Below, piece after piece: positions 1 to 11,099 of a DNA stretch of 64,000 nt (position 1 is the stretch's first letter; each line of letters starts with the position of its first letter). A program made the translations under genes and the position numbers. Source of the DNA: Ailanthus altissimus (lineage: Eukaryota; Streptophyta; Magnoliopsida; Sapindales; Simaroubaceae); NCBI GenBank assembly GCA_946807835.1, contig OX327697.1, forward strand, positions 9,377,001 to 9,441,000, read 5' to 3'. The notes under the pieces are model-generated. The model ran no database searches. It had not been told where the DNA came from and was given only the letters and a program-made list of their open reading frames with translations.

Positions 1-1000
1 GCACATATTCAGATGTAAACTTTCTATAATCTAGGTCAAACTAAAAGTCTGACTCCGTGTGTCTTCTCATTTGTAAGTTATTTTCTCCATACTTGAGAAA
101 CTTATTCTTTGTATCCTCAAGGTACCTTAAGATATGTTTGACTACCAACAAGTGGCGGTCACCTGAATCAGACTGAACTCGGCTTGTAACTCTTATAGCC
201 AAACTGATCTCAGGTCTCAAACACATCATAGCATACAATAATTTCTAGAAAGCTGATGTATCTGATGCGTCAGACACTCTAACTTTCTCATCTTTCATTT
301 GAAGAAATACTCTCCTCGAAAGATGAACAACAGGTCCAAAAGATATGTTAACTATCTCATAGTTAATAAACTGTACCCTTTTAGATGCTATTGATGTGAA
401 ATGATTTGGAAGAGTCCTATCAACTTCCTAGCTCTATCTCTATAAAGTTTTATACCTAGTATAAAATAAGCCTCTCCTAAATCTTTTATGGAGAAATTTT
501 TACGAGTCTCTTCTGACTTATTATAACATATTGTCATCATTCCAATGACCAATATGTTATCAACATAGAGCATTAAGAAGACTATCATGCTTTCACTGAC
601 CTTTCATGTACACTGGACCAGAAGTCTGGCTGGACATAAAACCTTCAGGCTATTCCATGAATTTCTCTTACTCGAGGTATTTATTCTGAAACACCTTTCT
701 TACATCCATTTACCAAACTTTAAAGTCATAATATGCTGTAAGAGCCAATAGCATTCTAATTGACTTTAGCATCAATATGGTCAAAAGGTTTCCTCTAAAT
801 TGATCACAAATCAATAAATATTACCTTTCTAGAACCAATATAGGTCCTAGAAGGTCTTTACCTTCCTTCTGGCTTCCACTACCTCTTCTAAACCCTTTAC
901 AACCAATGAGAATAATTCCCACAGGTAGCTTTACCCAAGTCCCAGACTTGATTCTGATGCATATAGTCAATGTTGTTTTCATGGCTTCTTGTCGTTTCCC
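1..1000 (-). pseudogene. Copia-A reverse transcriptase / RNase H remnant (Ty1/copia)
   Basis: Degraded C-terminal half of a Ty1/copia polyprotein, cut by the left window edge. On the minus strand 388-588 reads VFLMLYVDNILVIG, the copia RT active-site block, but with YVDN instead of the catalytic YVDD, followed by the usual KDLGEA stretch. Bases 41-238 read MYAMMCLRPEISLAIRVTSR, the stretch that links RT to RNase H in copia elements. Several frame changes separate the pieces, so no protein can be made. The element runs right to left: its integrase lies at about 1090-1900 and its 5' LTR at 3780-5889. Family assignment is firm; the limits are approximate. Confidence 0.85.
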
Positions 1001-2330
1001 GAATCGATGTCTGACATAATCTTCTTGTAGGTCAAGGATGATTTGCTTCTACCGAAAAAACTCCAAGTTCACCTTTAGGTATCAAACATACCTTAAAGGT
1101 GACCTAGACATCCTTTCCAACCCATTTGGAGATGTGCTAAAAGGTCACTACTTAATTGAGCATATGTTCCCATCCTTGGTTCATTGATTTCTAGATTGAC
1201 TTCACCAAGTTCAATCTTTCTATGATTCCCACGATCCATGAGAAACTCTTCCTCTAGAATAGTGGTATATCAAGAAACAAACACACTTTGTTTCTCTTAA
1301 TCATAGAACTAGTATCTTATTGGAATTCATAGAATACACAATGAACCTATACTTATACCTCTTAGGTGCTGTTTATCCTGCTAAGTAACTCTTACAAAAT
1401 AAGATACCCTGCTGCGTAACTCTTACGTAAGCAGGACAACCCCAAGTCTTAATTAATTTAAAATATGGCTTCCTTCCTTTCTGTATCATATACGGAATGA
1501 AAGGAACAGCTTCTGATGGAACTCTACTTAATAAGCAGCTATATTTGGAGCAGATTCTCAAAGATATAAATTGGTAACACTCACCATCAATCGGACCGTC
1601 TCTAATAAAGTCTAATTCCTCCTTTCCTAAACATCATTATGTTAATGAATACCCAGAAGACTTCAGTGAGTGAGAATCTCATTCTCCTTAAACAAACGAA
1701 AAACTTGATATTAATGTACTCACTACCTCAATCTAATCGAAGAGATGTAATGTACATTCTAGTATGTTTAGTCATCTCTGTGAATACATTATTCATAAAC
1801 TGGTTAAATCTTTTTAGTCAGATAAAGAATCCAACCATCCTTAACCAGACGGATAAGTGTCTTACACCTATATGACCTAACTTACATGACATAGCTCTGT
1901 ATCATTTAAGGATTCCGATCTATAGACATTTCTAATTGTATATAATGTCCATTTATTAATTGACACTTAACTAATAAAATATACATATTATGCAATACAA
2001 CTGTTGTATTACATACAAGAAGTAATTCAAGCTGCCCAACAACTTGGACCTGTAAGAAATCACCATTTTATACTCTTAACATTACTTCTACAAGCTGTTG
2101 CATTCTAGTCTCTCTCAATCCCTATAACATATTACAGATATAAGAGGGACGTGCGGTATCTCATACCCAGCTTAAGCCCGCATAATATGCCATAGAAATG
2201 TCTATATGTGTCATACACAAACCTGTAAGAGTCTTCCTGACAATTATAAGGATTCTAGGGTAGAGGTATATCCAATACTCAACCTTACTGTAGTGGAAAC
2301 ACTTTTTACCTACACGCTCTCTTATTGATC
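1001..2330 (-). pseudogene. Copia-A integrase and gag zinc-knuckle remnant
   Basis: Upstream part of the same minus-strand copia polyprotein, read only in short pieces. 1373-1561 contains TWGCPAYVRV, a hallmark just after the copia integrase core. 1851-1880 reads LGHIGVRHLS, the GAG-pre-integrase motif, followed by LVKDGW. 2290-2304 reads KCFHY, a decayed start of the gag zinc knuckle in which the second cysteine has become tyrosine. The order agrees with a copia element (gag, protease, integrase, then RT). The stretch lines up with 51080-51720 of Copia-B, which is the same family on the other strand. Protease was not recognised. Many stops and frame changes make this a dead copy. Confidence 0.7.
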
Positions 2331-2839
2331 TTTGGATAAATGTTACCTCTGAGGATTTATCCTAGATATCTGCCTCATCTTCTTCTCCTCACATATCTGG
2401 TCTCACCAGATACACATAAAGTAAAAGATAAAGCACCCTAAATAAAAAGGGACACACTCTCTTTATTCAATTCTCTAAGAGAGGGGTTATCAGAAATACC
2501 TTACGGCAAACTCTGATCAACAATGAATCCAAATTTTTTTGAATCTAGAACATTTCTGAGATTCATTCGCCGGGCAGAGTAATTCCTAATACCCTAGAGT
2601 TGGATTATATCAACTATGCACACCAACTAGTTCATTGTGGCCATTAGACTTGATAGGCCAAAATAACAGGAGATGTAAGCGGAATAGTTATTAAATCGCT
2701 AATAGTACGTTTTAAATCATGGGTATACTAATTATACATTTTTTATTTAAAACGCCATTCCACTGCTTTACATAATCCCGATAATCTCTCGAATGGGAAG
2801 ACGATAGTTTAAACTTTTTGAACTATACAGCGGAAGTAA

Positions 2840-3215
2840 ATTCCATTGAAATTTACTCAGGCCTCACGCTGTAGCAATATTGGCCTTTGTAAACCCAACA
2901 TGTAGACAAAAATTGTTAATTGCATCTCATGTAATTCTTACCACTTGATCCTGAATACACTTTATCCTCACGCTGTAGCAATATTGGGTAAGTGTATTTC
3001 AGATTAACTTATCAATAATCAAATATATGCTACCGATACTACTCTCACGCTGTAGCAATATTGGAAAATACTTTCACATATATTTGCCTCATCTTATGTT
3101 TAACTGGTATAGTCCAAGCCCAACCGACCAAGTCCATCAATCTGTAACAATATTGGAAAAAGGCCGACGTGACTTGTCTAATACCGTTTTGACAAGACAT
3201 ATCAGAATAAAACAT
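2840..3215 (-). other. Array of four stem-loops with conserved loop (Copia-A leader)
   Basis: The 18-nt sequence AATATTGCTACAGCGTGA (minus strand) occurs at 2864-2881, 2968-2985 and 3045-3062, with a degraded copy at 3141-3154. Sequences on either side of each copy differ between copies but are complementary to each other. The clearest case is 2951-2967 with 2986-3002, about 15 of 17 positions paired. 3020-3044 with 3063-3086 also pair. The conserved part is therefore the loop of a long hairpin with a variable stem. The same loop recurs on the plus strand in Copia-B at 50231-50520. Function is unknown; packaging or dimerisation of genomic RNA is an inference. Confidence 0.75.
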
Positions 3216-3764
3216 TATCTCATAATGTAATATTCTTCAATCTGATTAAGAGAGATTTTTGTTTCAAACTTAGGTCTCCATTCTCTTAGGGAATGGTGAT
3301 TCTCAATTAATTAATTTTTCTATGTAAGCACAACTAACCCACAAATAGGGCTCCCATTGTGGTTACCAACACAAAAAAATTAATCCTGATTTATAATGCA
3401 GACCGATAACTCTTATCACTGCATCTCATAAACCCCAATTTATAATATAGACTGATAACTTTTATCATTACATCTCATAAATTTACACATGCAAAATTAA
3501 TTTTGAAAGACTGTTTAAAAATACTATTAAAAAATATTGTAGCTGTGAACAATAAAAAGTGTTGTTCATGTGCTACTATTTAAGTGAACAGTACACTGCC
3601 GCAGCGCAGGGAAGTCGAACCCCTAGCGTTGTGGCGCCAGCCCGCTGGCCTTGCAGCGCCCAGTGCACATCCATAGGCATACTCGCTTCAACACTTGAAA
3701 CACGTTGTTTGCATTGGGTCTTTTATATCCATTCACTCAAACAACACCCAAATATATCCTAAAT

Positions 3765-3777
3765 GGTTCGGATACCA
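3765..3777 (-). other. Copia-A primer binding site (initiator tRNA-Met)
   Basis: On the minus strand TGGTATCCGAACC begins two bases inside the LTR edge. It matches the usual plant copia site complementary to the 3' end of initiator tRNA-Met (TGGTATCAGAGC) with a few changes. It fixes the LTR border at 3780 and the direction of the element. Confidence 0.75.
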
Positions 3778-3779
3778 TT

Positions 3780-4341
3780 TGTTGGCGGGGAGTAAATATA
3801 TGTGGGTGTATGCATGTGTTATTGTGTTTATTGCCTAAATACGTATCATATACAAATTTAAATGCGGCGGAAGCGTAAAATATACAATAAACACAATAAT
3901 TAAATATATTAATCACATTAATATATTAGTAAGGTTGAGAACTCACCTCAATGTGTAACGTTATACACGTATTTTTTTCAGAGTCCTCATGGAGACCAAT
4001 TAGCTAGCAGTTCTAGTCACCAACACGGTAGGCTTGGTGAACTAGAATAGCAGCCTTATATGCAGCACTGAGTTTAACTTTTAAACCCCAAAATGGTCAG
4101 TGTGTATTTTTATCATTTTCTCCAAAAAGATAAGAAATGGAGAATTTGAAGTAATCCACCATTACTTCAATTGGAAGCATAAAAAAAAATGAAACAATTT
4201 TATTTTTCATTTATTTTTCTTCTTCCTTCCTTTCTTTCTTCTCCATTTCTCTTCTCATTTTCCTTCTCCATTTTGGTTTGTTTTCTCTCGGTCAAAAGCA
4301 AAAATACACACTCACTCTTTTTTCTAATTCTCATCTCTCTC

Positions 4342-4378
<37 letters not shown>

Positions 4379-5889
4379 ATAATATAAATAGGTGCCAACT
4401 ATATGGCACCCAAAATAAAATATTAATATATATATAATATCATACAATAAAATATTATATAATAATATATTATAATGAGAGATATTTTAATTATTTAACT
4501 ATTAAATAATCAAAGTGTGAAATAACCATTTTGTCCCTCATGAAAAGTTGCCAAGTCTACCCCTAATGGGTCCCACCAAACCCGCACTTAGGTAAACTCA
4601 ACTGAGGGTCCACAATGCACCACGTGTCATTATACAATTAATAAATAACAATTATTAATTAATTTTTATATTTAACACTTAAATACAGATAGGTACGTAT
4701 TCCCGTGGTTCTGCTGAATATTGCTGCATTAAACATTTTAATCTGACACGCTGCCCCAATGCACAACGAGTACACTCCATATCGCGGGACTCCCTAGGTC
4801 CTACGCCTGATTTGTCACATGAAACTATTCCTATGAGTCTGTGAGTAATGCCCCATGCACACGTCACGGATATACAAATCAGTGCGTTAAACCATGCAAG
4901 CTGAGGTTACAACGCATACGTATAGTCCTTCTGTCAAGATATCTTGGATGTGTGGGGATATAAATTATCACCATCAAATCTCCTAGTGCTCATCCATATC
5001 TTATCTCTAGACTTGTATCTCATTGAACAATATGCGCAAACTCCTTTGCATATTGTTCCACCCTGGCGGAACTCTTTCCCGGGATTAATGCTTGTGGCCA
5101 CAAGACTTTTTGAGATATAATATCAAAGCATCTGGATATCAAACTCCCTATACGAGCTGACGGATCTTATATATGTACACATCAAACTCCATAAGCATCG
5201 GACCATACCCAGCGGTTACACCATGAAAGGTCTGTGACATGTGTGAAACTAAAGTATGGTGGATCACTTACAAGTCCACCATGACACTCAGGTCAAAGGA
5301 CCATGTATACTACTCAACTCGAGAAGACCCTCCATTGATGGCTTATATAGGATGTCTATTGGAGGCCATCGTGAGTCTGTCTCATATCCAGTCCTAACTG
5401 GATACCCATATGTCAATACGAGCTCCAAGCTTACGGTCGGCTAGGAACGACCATCTATACCCTATAGATATGACATATGTTAATCTATATATAAAGGTAT
5501 CCACCGACTGACCTGCATCGGCAGAAATAGATCAGGGATAATTATTCGAGAACATACTTGCGCAATTGGCATTTTCTGGCACCCGATTGCAACTCTTACA
5601 ACTATACAGTTACTAGTATATTCTCAGGTCTATGTCCTATTACAGACAAGACTCCAACCCTTGGAACTGCCGAGTATTATAACTAACTAACACTTAGTTG
5701 TGCTAACTATGAACCCTTATCTAAACTTCTTTAGATCTGATATGAACTCTTTCAGATCTACAATGTCTGTAACGTTACATTGCATAGTACCATATAAATT
5801 GGTATTAGCAATTTAATAGGAATGTACACTTGTATAAATACACAAGTATATGTACATTCAGGGATGACACGTAAACACCGTCCTTAACA
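3780..5889 (-). mobile_element. Copia-A 5' LTR (2.1 kb)
   Basis: On the minus strand the LTR starts TGTTAAGGACGG and ends CCCCGCCAACA, giving TGTT...AACA termini and a length of 2110 bp. It is homologous over its length to the solo LTR 45004-47208 and, in opposite orientation, to 44052-48073. The block at 4750-4920 versus 46020-46190 is especially clear. A (TA)n microsatellite lies at 4345-4374. No target duplication can be tested because the other end of the element is outside the window. The base immediately to the right starts a related LTR fragment in the opposite orientation. Confidence 0.85.
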
Positions 5890-7390
5890 GGTATTCAGTT
5901 AGGACTAGATACTAAACTAACTCAATGAAGTCTTTCAATAGATATCCCATGAATCTTCCAATTGAGGGTCTTCTTGAGTTGAGTAGTATTCGTGGTCCAT
6001 TAACCTAAGCATCCCACGGTGGGCTTGTGAGTGATCTCCACCATACTTAAGTTCCACACATGTTAGAGACCTTTCATGGCTGACCATTGGGTGTCGTTGG
6101 ATATGGTCAAATGCTCATTAAGTTTGGTGTGTGAAGATATAAGATTCGTCGGTTTATATGGGTGAGTTGAATATCCTAATGCTCCAAGATTGTATTCTAG
6201 AAAATCTTGTGGCCACAACCATATTAACCTAGAAAAGTGTTTCCTGAGAGATAAATAATATCGTAAAAGTGTTTGTGGTTACTGTTTATGGAATACGAAT
6301 CTATGAGATAAGTTTACGGTTGAGCAATAAGGGACTTGATGGTTTTGATCTATCTTTCCGCTCTTCTAAGATATAAATGATGGAGGGATTGTACAAATAT
6401 GCATTAACTTTAACTTGTATGGCTCAACTCACCGTTTTATTTTATCCATAACGCGTGTGTGTAGGGCATCGGTTATGAACTTACGAAAGAGTTCCGTGAG
6501 ATAAAATGGGTGTGAACCTAAATAGTCTCGCTATATAAAGTGTATTCGTTGAGCACTGAGGTAACGCACTGGATTGAATTGTTTGATTTGGAAAGTTTTT
6601 GAAAAATACAAATTTATTTTAAGATCTCTCAGAAAGTAAATAGAGTTTAAGTATTAAATCTAAAATTATACCAACTAAGACTTGATACGTTAATCTATGA
6701 AGTGCATGCTACATAACGTGCTATTAACTTGTAATGGCACAATGCATAGCATTAATAGATACAACTACGATTTAAATAAAATAATAATTAATTTTTTTAA
6801 GAGATAAAAATTTAGCCATTCATTTAATTAAAGTAAACAATTGAAATTTGTTAAATGTTTATTGGCTAAAAGCAAAATGTATTGAAGTCTTTAATTTGAA
6901 ACGTATTTGGCCAATCTTTTCTTTCCATTGAAACTATTATTATTTATTGTTTAATTTATTTTTAAACTAAACAAAAACAGAGAAAGAAAGAAACAATTTG
7001 TTGTATTCAAATTTGGACAGCATGCTATTCTTAAAGAGCAGGTGGCATGTTTTTCATCTATTGAATGCCACCAATTTACTCTGAACAAATGCCACTCATT
7101 TTATTTCAATTCGGTAAGGAGGATGTGGTTATTTTTTAAAAGGATTACAAATCAACTACAGCCACTACTTATTCACTTATTTGGCCATTAAATTCTCTTT
7201 GACACTAGGCAAAATCTATAATAGCTACGAGCAACAAAATAAGGCTTTGTCATGCTTTTCTATGGCATTTTGCTTGTTTTTAATTGGATCAATTGGTGGC
7301 TTCATCAGCTATATAAATGGCCAAAACAAATTGTGAGGGTGTGCAATTTTTGATACAGAAATTTAAGAAGTTAAGTTTTTTATTTGAAAT
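5890..7390 (+). mobile_element. Partial Copia-A/B-type LTR, plus strand
   Basis: Starting directly after the Copia-A LTR, this stretch is homologous to the LTR of Copia-B (44484-44990 and 47212-47700) and to the reverse complement of the Copia-A LTR. The match at 5990-6100, with the CACGGTGG and GAGACCTTTCATGG blocks, is easy to see. The 5' third of the LTR is missing. Similarity fades past about 7300, so the right limit is approximate. No coding sequence. Confidence 0.7.
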
Positions 7391-7566
7391 AAATAACTTT
7401 AGGACGAGAGACCAAAAACAATTATTTCTTCTAATTCTTCGAGAATGTAAAGTTACCATTTTAGCATGAGAAAGCCTATCATGTCTTCAATTAGAATTGT
7501 TCAAGTATGCTTTAAGGGTGAGTCTCTCTAACACATTAGCGTAATGAGATTGAAGTGTTATTTATT
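7391..7566. other. Short unassigned AT-rich spacer
   Basis: Nothing recognisable. It may be the last decayed part of the LTR fragment to its left. No open frame of interest. Confidence 0.4.
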
Positions 7567-8753
7567 TTGAACCAGTGGATTTCCACTACTCAAATCCAAT
7601 GGTTTAAACTTCCGACTGCATGACACAGTCGAAAGTACAATAACTTGACCCACAAATAAGATATAAGAATTAAAAACCATTACAAAAAAAATAGATTTTT
7701 TTTAATTTGCTGATCATGGTTACGAGCCTATTAATGCAAATTTACAAATAAAATTATCAATACTTGATAATGATTATTCTATTTACAGGTTTTATATTGT
7801 AATTTTTAATTTTATCTTTTTAGTAAGACATACACGTTAAACATTGATTTAAATGTTTAATTTTATATTTGTAAGTATTTATAGATACAATATTTGTTAT
7901 TTACTAATTTGATATTAACATAAACATGATACATTGGATTTATAAAGTCAATTGCTCCATTTTTATAGTTTAGCATAAATTTATGAATTTTCATCTTAAT
8001 TTTTTGTTATTTACAAGTATTAATTTTGTTATAATTTTATTTTTAATGTTGGATATATAAGTTTAATATTATTTTATAAATTTTATGTTAAAATTATAAA
8101 TTTAGCTCCGTTTACAAATATAGTATTGTCATTTATAAGTTTATGACTAACTTACATGTGTTGCATTATATTTACAAGTCTTATATTTAGTTTATAAAAT
8201 TATATTTATTTTTTACATTTTAATTATAATTCATTTTCTCATTTAAATTTATCTTTTTTTATAGATATTATGTTTTTCTTACAAATATTGCATTATAATT
8301 TTATTTTTTTAATGTGCAAATTACACATGAATGTCCAATTACAAGTTATATGTTATAACCACGAGTCTTGTGTCCTTTTATATTGGAAGGTAAAAGGATG
8401 ACTGAACCCTTAAAATTTGGAAAAAAGGACACAAATATGTTTATAGTTTCAAAAAAGACATAAACTCTTATCAAGTAAAATATTTTATTTGTTTAGATAA
8501 TTAAAACTATAAAATAATTAATTCATATCTAAATTACATAACTTTTAATATTTCTAATGATAACTAACTAAATAAAAATAATATAATATAAAATTTATAT
8601 CGTCATTGTTTGTCATTATCATTGTTGACCGATCAACTAATACTTAATTAGTTCATCTGAGATATTTTCAAACCCTAATTTGAAGGATCTACATGATGAT
8701 AAGGTCGGTTTTGCTATAGAAGTAACAAAAGAGAAAGAAATAGATGAAGAAAG
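7567..8753 (+). repeat. Segmental duplication, copy 1, non-LTR part
   Basis: Closely matches 32046-32849 and 34253-34570 with scattered substitutions. Sequence content is AT-rich and non-coding, apart from two adjacent hairpins at its left end (7572-7636). It runs without a break into a truncated Copia-C LTR, as copy 2 does into the complete Copia-C. The target DNA of Copia-C was therefore duplicated together with at least part of the element. A short inverted repeat (GTCCTTTT / AAAAGGAC) at about 8367-8432 marks the position where copy 2 is rearranged. Confidence 0.75.
7572..7636. other. Two adjacent hairpins (copy 1)
   Basis: Hairpin 1: arms 7572-7582 and 7592-7602, 10 of 11 paired, 9-nt loop. 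Hairpin 2: arms 7608-7618 and 7626-7636, 7-nt loop. Compared with the copy at 32088-32116, hairpin 2 has changed both members of a base pair (GGCTG/CAGCC there, GACTG/CAGTC here), so pairing is kept at that position. Confidence 0.65.
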
Positions 8754-10054
8754 TGTTAGACAATTTATGTTATTTTAAGCCCTTAAAGCATGTGTAATAA
8801 CATTTTATTAGATTAATAAAATTTATTCATACATATAATTGAGTATACATTGATGAGCCCATATTTATAAAGTATGTGATCTATGTATTAGTCATATGAT
8901 GCTAATACAGAGGGTATAGATCACAAGTTCTTTATAAATTAAATCATGTTCACAACTATTAATGAAAAATAGCATTTTATTATGTAAGGTTGTAGTTTTT
9001 CTACTTCTTATAGCGGATGATTTATCTTGATCATCGAAGTAGAGACTTCGAGTAGAGAAACTAATGTGTATGATACATTGAACATGACTATAGTGAATTT
9101 CAATTTGGTTAACTAAATGTCGTATATCTTAATTCACAAAAGCTTTAATAAGCTTGATTGATCTTAATCTTGAGCAGGTAATGAACTTACATTCATGCAT
9201 TGTATCTTTTGAGTTATCACGAAGTGAGAACTACATAAACGATCAAAACCTCGATAGCTTGGAGATATAATTTCATGGGTCATAGGAACATATATTTGCA
9301 AGATGAAATCTAATAATTAATGTCCACCTAAGATGTTTGCAGTACTTAATCATTAGAATCTGTGACCACAGTTTATTCAATAAAATTATTTATTGAATAA
9401 TAATATTTATTTATAAATTTGTTTACAAATATAAATATATTAAAAGTGATCATTAGAGCATTAAGTGACTTAGGGACAAATAAGTAATTAAAAAGGCAAG
9501 ACATTTTTGCAAGGCCTAGCTTTAATTATGGACATCAATTATTGGGTCAATTAAGTGATTATTGTTGGTCTAAAGATCAAGCCTAATTTAATTAAAATGA
9601 ATTTTAATTAAATGAGTTTTTTTTTATAACACGGGTTACTAGAGTATAGCCCTTGGCTTTTAGTGGAATAGCTTGGGGTTAACTTAGAAGAATTGATGTA
9701 TTATGAGATAATAAGGACTAGGCCTTTTAAGTTGGAGCTAGGAAGCTTATGGTTCTTGCAGTCTCTCTACTAGCCCAAATCCTAATCAAACTCTAATTTC
9801 TTAATCCTAATCAAACTCTAAATACTCAATGGAGATCTCTATATATATGAGAGGTATGTAATAAGAAAAGCGACAATAACCATTCAGAGAAAAAAATTCT
9901 TTTACGTATTCTTACGTGAAAAAAGAATTTAGTTAATACCATTCTCTCAGATTTGGGTATTAGTGGTTCTAGAGAATAAGAAAGATCCACGTGCCCACAC
10001 GGGTTGAGTTTGAAGATTGAGGATAATAGAGAAGATTGTAGCCATTGAATTCAA
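8754..10054 (+). mobile_element. Truncated Copia-C LTR
   Basis: Begins TGTTAGACAATTTATG and is closely similar to the LTRs at 34571-35993 and 41318-42740. Its 5' flank (AGATGAAGAAAG) is identical to the flank of the complete Copia-C at 34559-34570. It breaks off at about 10054, roughly 120 bp before the expected LTR end, directly against an AT-rich array. No internal element sequence follows. Confidence 0.85.
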
Positions 10055-10580
10055 ATTACGTTAAATGTTATAATTTGAAATCTAATTTTAATACCAATTA
10101 CGTTAAAACGTTATAATTCCAAATCTAATTTTATTTTCTATTACGTAATGTCATAATTCTAATTTTTATTTTAAATTCAATTTCAATTACGTTAAATGTT
10201 ATAATTCCAAATCCAATTTTGATTCTAGTTACATTAAATGTTATAATTCTAATTCTAATTTCAACTTTAATTACGTTAAATATTATAATTCCAATTTCAA
10301 TTTTGATTTTAATTACGTTAAATGTTATAATTTCAGTTTTAATTTCGACTTCAATTACGTTAATGTTATAATTTTAATTATAATTTCGATTTTAATTACA
10401 TCAAATGTTATAATTGCGTATCCAATTTCAATTACAATTATGTTAAATGTTATAATTCTAATTCCAATTTTAATTTTAGTTTTAATTATATTAAAATTTA
10501 TAATTACAATGGCAATTACATTAAATGTTATAATTTAATTTGAATTTCAATTCTAATTTAATTACATTAAATATTATAAT
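10055..10580 (+). repeat. AT-rich tandem array, forward orientation
   Basis: Repeats of a core close to AATTACGTTAAATGTTATAA separated by runs of hexamers such as AATTCC, AATTTT and AATTTC. This is the reverse complement of the arrays at 14820-15390, 29046-31830 and 62031-64000. Not coding. Confidence 0.85.
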
Positions 10581-11099
10581 TTAAAAATAAATTTTTTTAT
10601 TTGTTATATATTTTAGAAATTAGAATTGAAAAGTTAAGATAGACCAATAAATACCTTAAAATTTATAAAATATCCAAAATATAAATAAACTATAAAACAA
10701 AGGCTAAAACTAACCAAAAACCTCAATTTAACCCAATATGAAAAGATTTTTTTATATAAAAAAAGGCCAAACCATAAAAAAAAAAAATTGTACCAATTCA
10801 GGACATAGGTCTATTATAGGGGTTAATTAGGTATAATATTTTTATCTTCTAAACTTAATATTTGTTAGTTTAAATTAAGATTATTTGACTTTTTATGTGC
10901 TTTTTTATTATTTTGTAAGTTTGGAGTCAATGAAGTAAATATAGATAAAAATCTAAAGGAAATAAGGAAAAATATCAAAATTAATACAATAACTATGAAC
11001 TGTAATTCGTGATCAATAACTTGACTACAGTGCTAGCTAACAAATCTAATTGGCCCAATAAAGGCTATGTACGAAATTGAGGTGTAAGTATATGTATGT
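10581..11099. other. AT-rich spacer
   Basis: No gene. The part 10620-10750 resembles 55310-55440, which also follows a forward AT array, so it is the normal right flank of that repeat family. Confidence 0.5.

Larger units (their letters stand above)
2331..3779 (-). other. Copia-A 5' leader (PBS to gag), non-coding
   Basis: Untranslated leader of Copia-A on the minus strand. It contains the stem-loop array listed separately and, at 3596-3676, an isolated GC-rich patch with inverted CCAGC/GCTGG that stands out from the AT-rich surroundings. No credible gene is present; the short open frames at 3027-3230 and 3559-3762 only cross these structures. The stretch 3300-3400 aligns with 50040-50110 of Copia-B, which confirms that both are leaders of one family. 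Confidence 0.7.

Noticed and set aside
3559..3762. 67-codon frame across the GC-rich patch in the Copia-A leader
   Set aside because: Lies on the strand opposite to the element, in the untranslated leader, with no recognisable domain.
4345..4374. (TA)n run as a regulatory element
   Set aside because: Simple microsatellite inside the LTR; nothing supports a specific role.
5256..5444. Frames inside the Copia-A LTR (4679-4867, 5256-5444)
   Set aside because: Located within an LTR, no homology to any protein I recognise, and not conserved in the homologous solo LTR.
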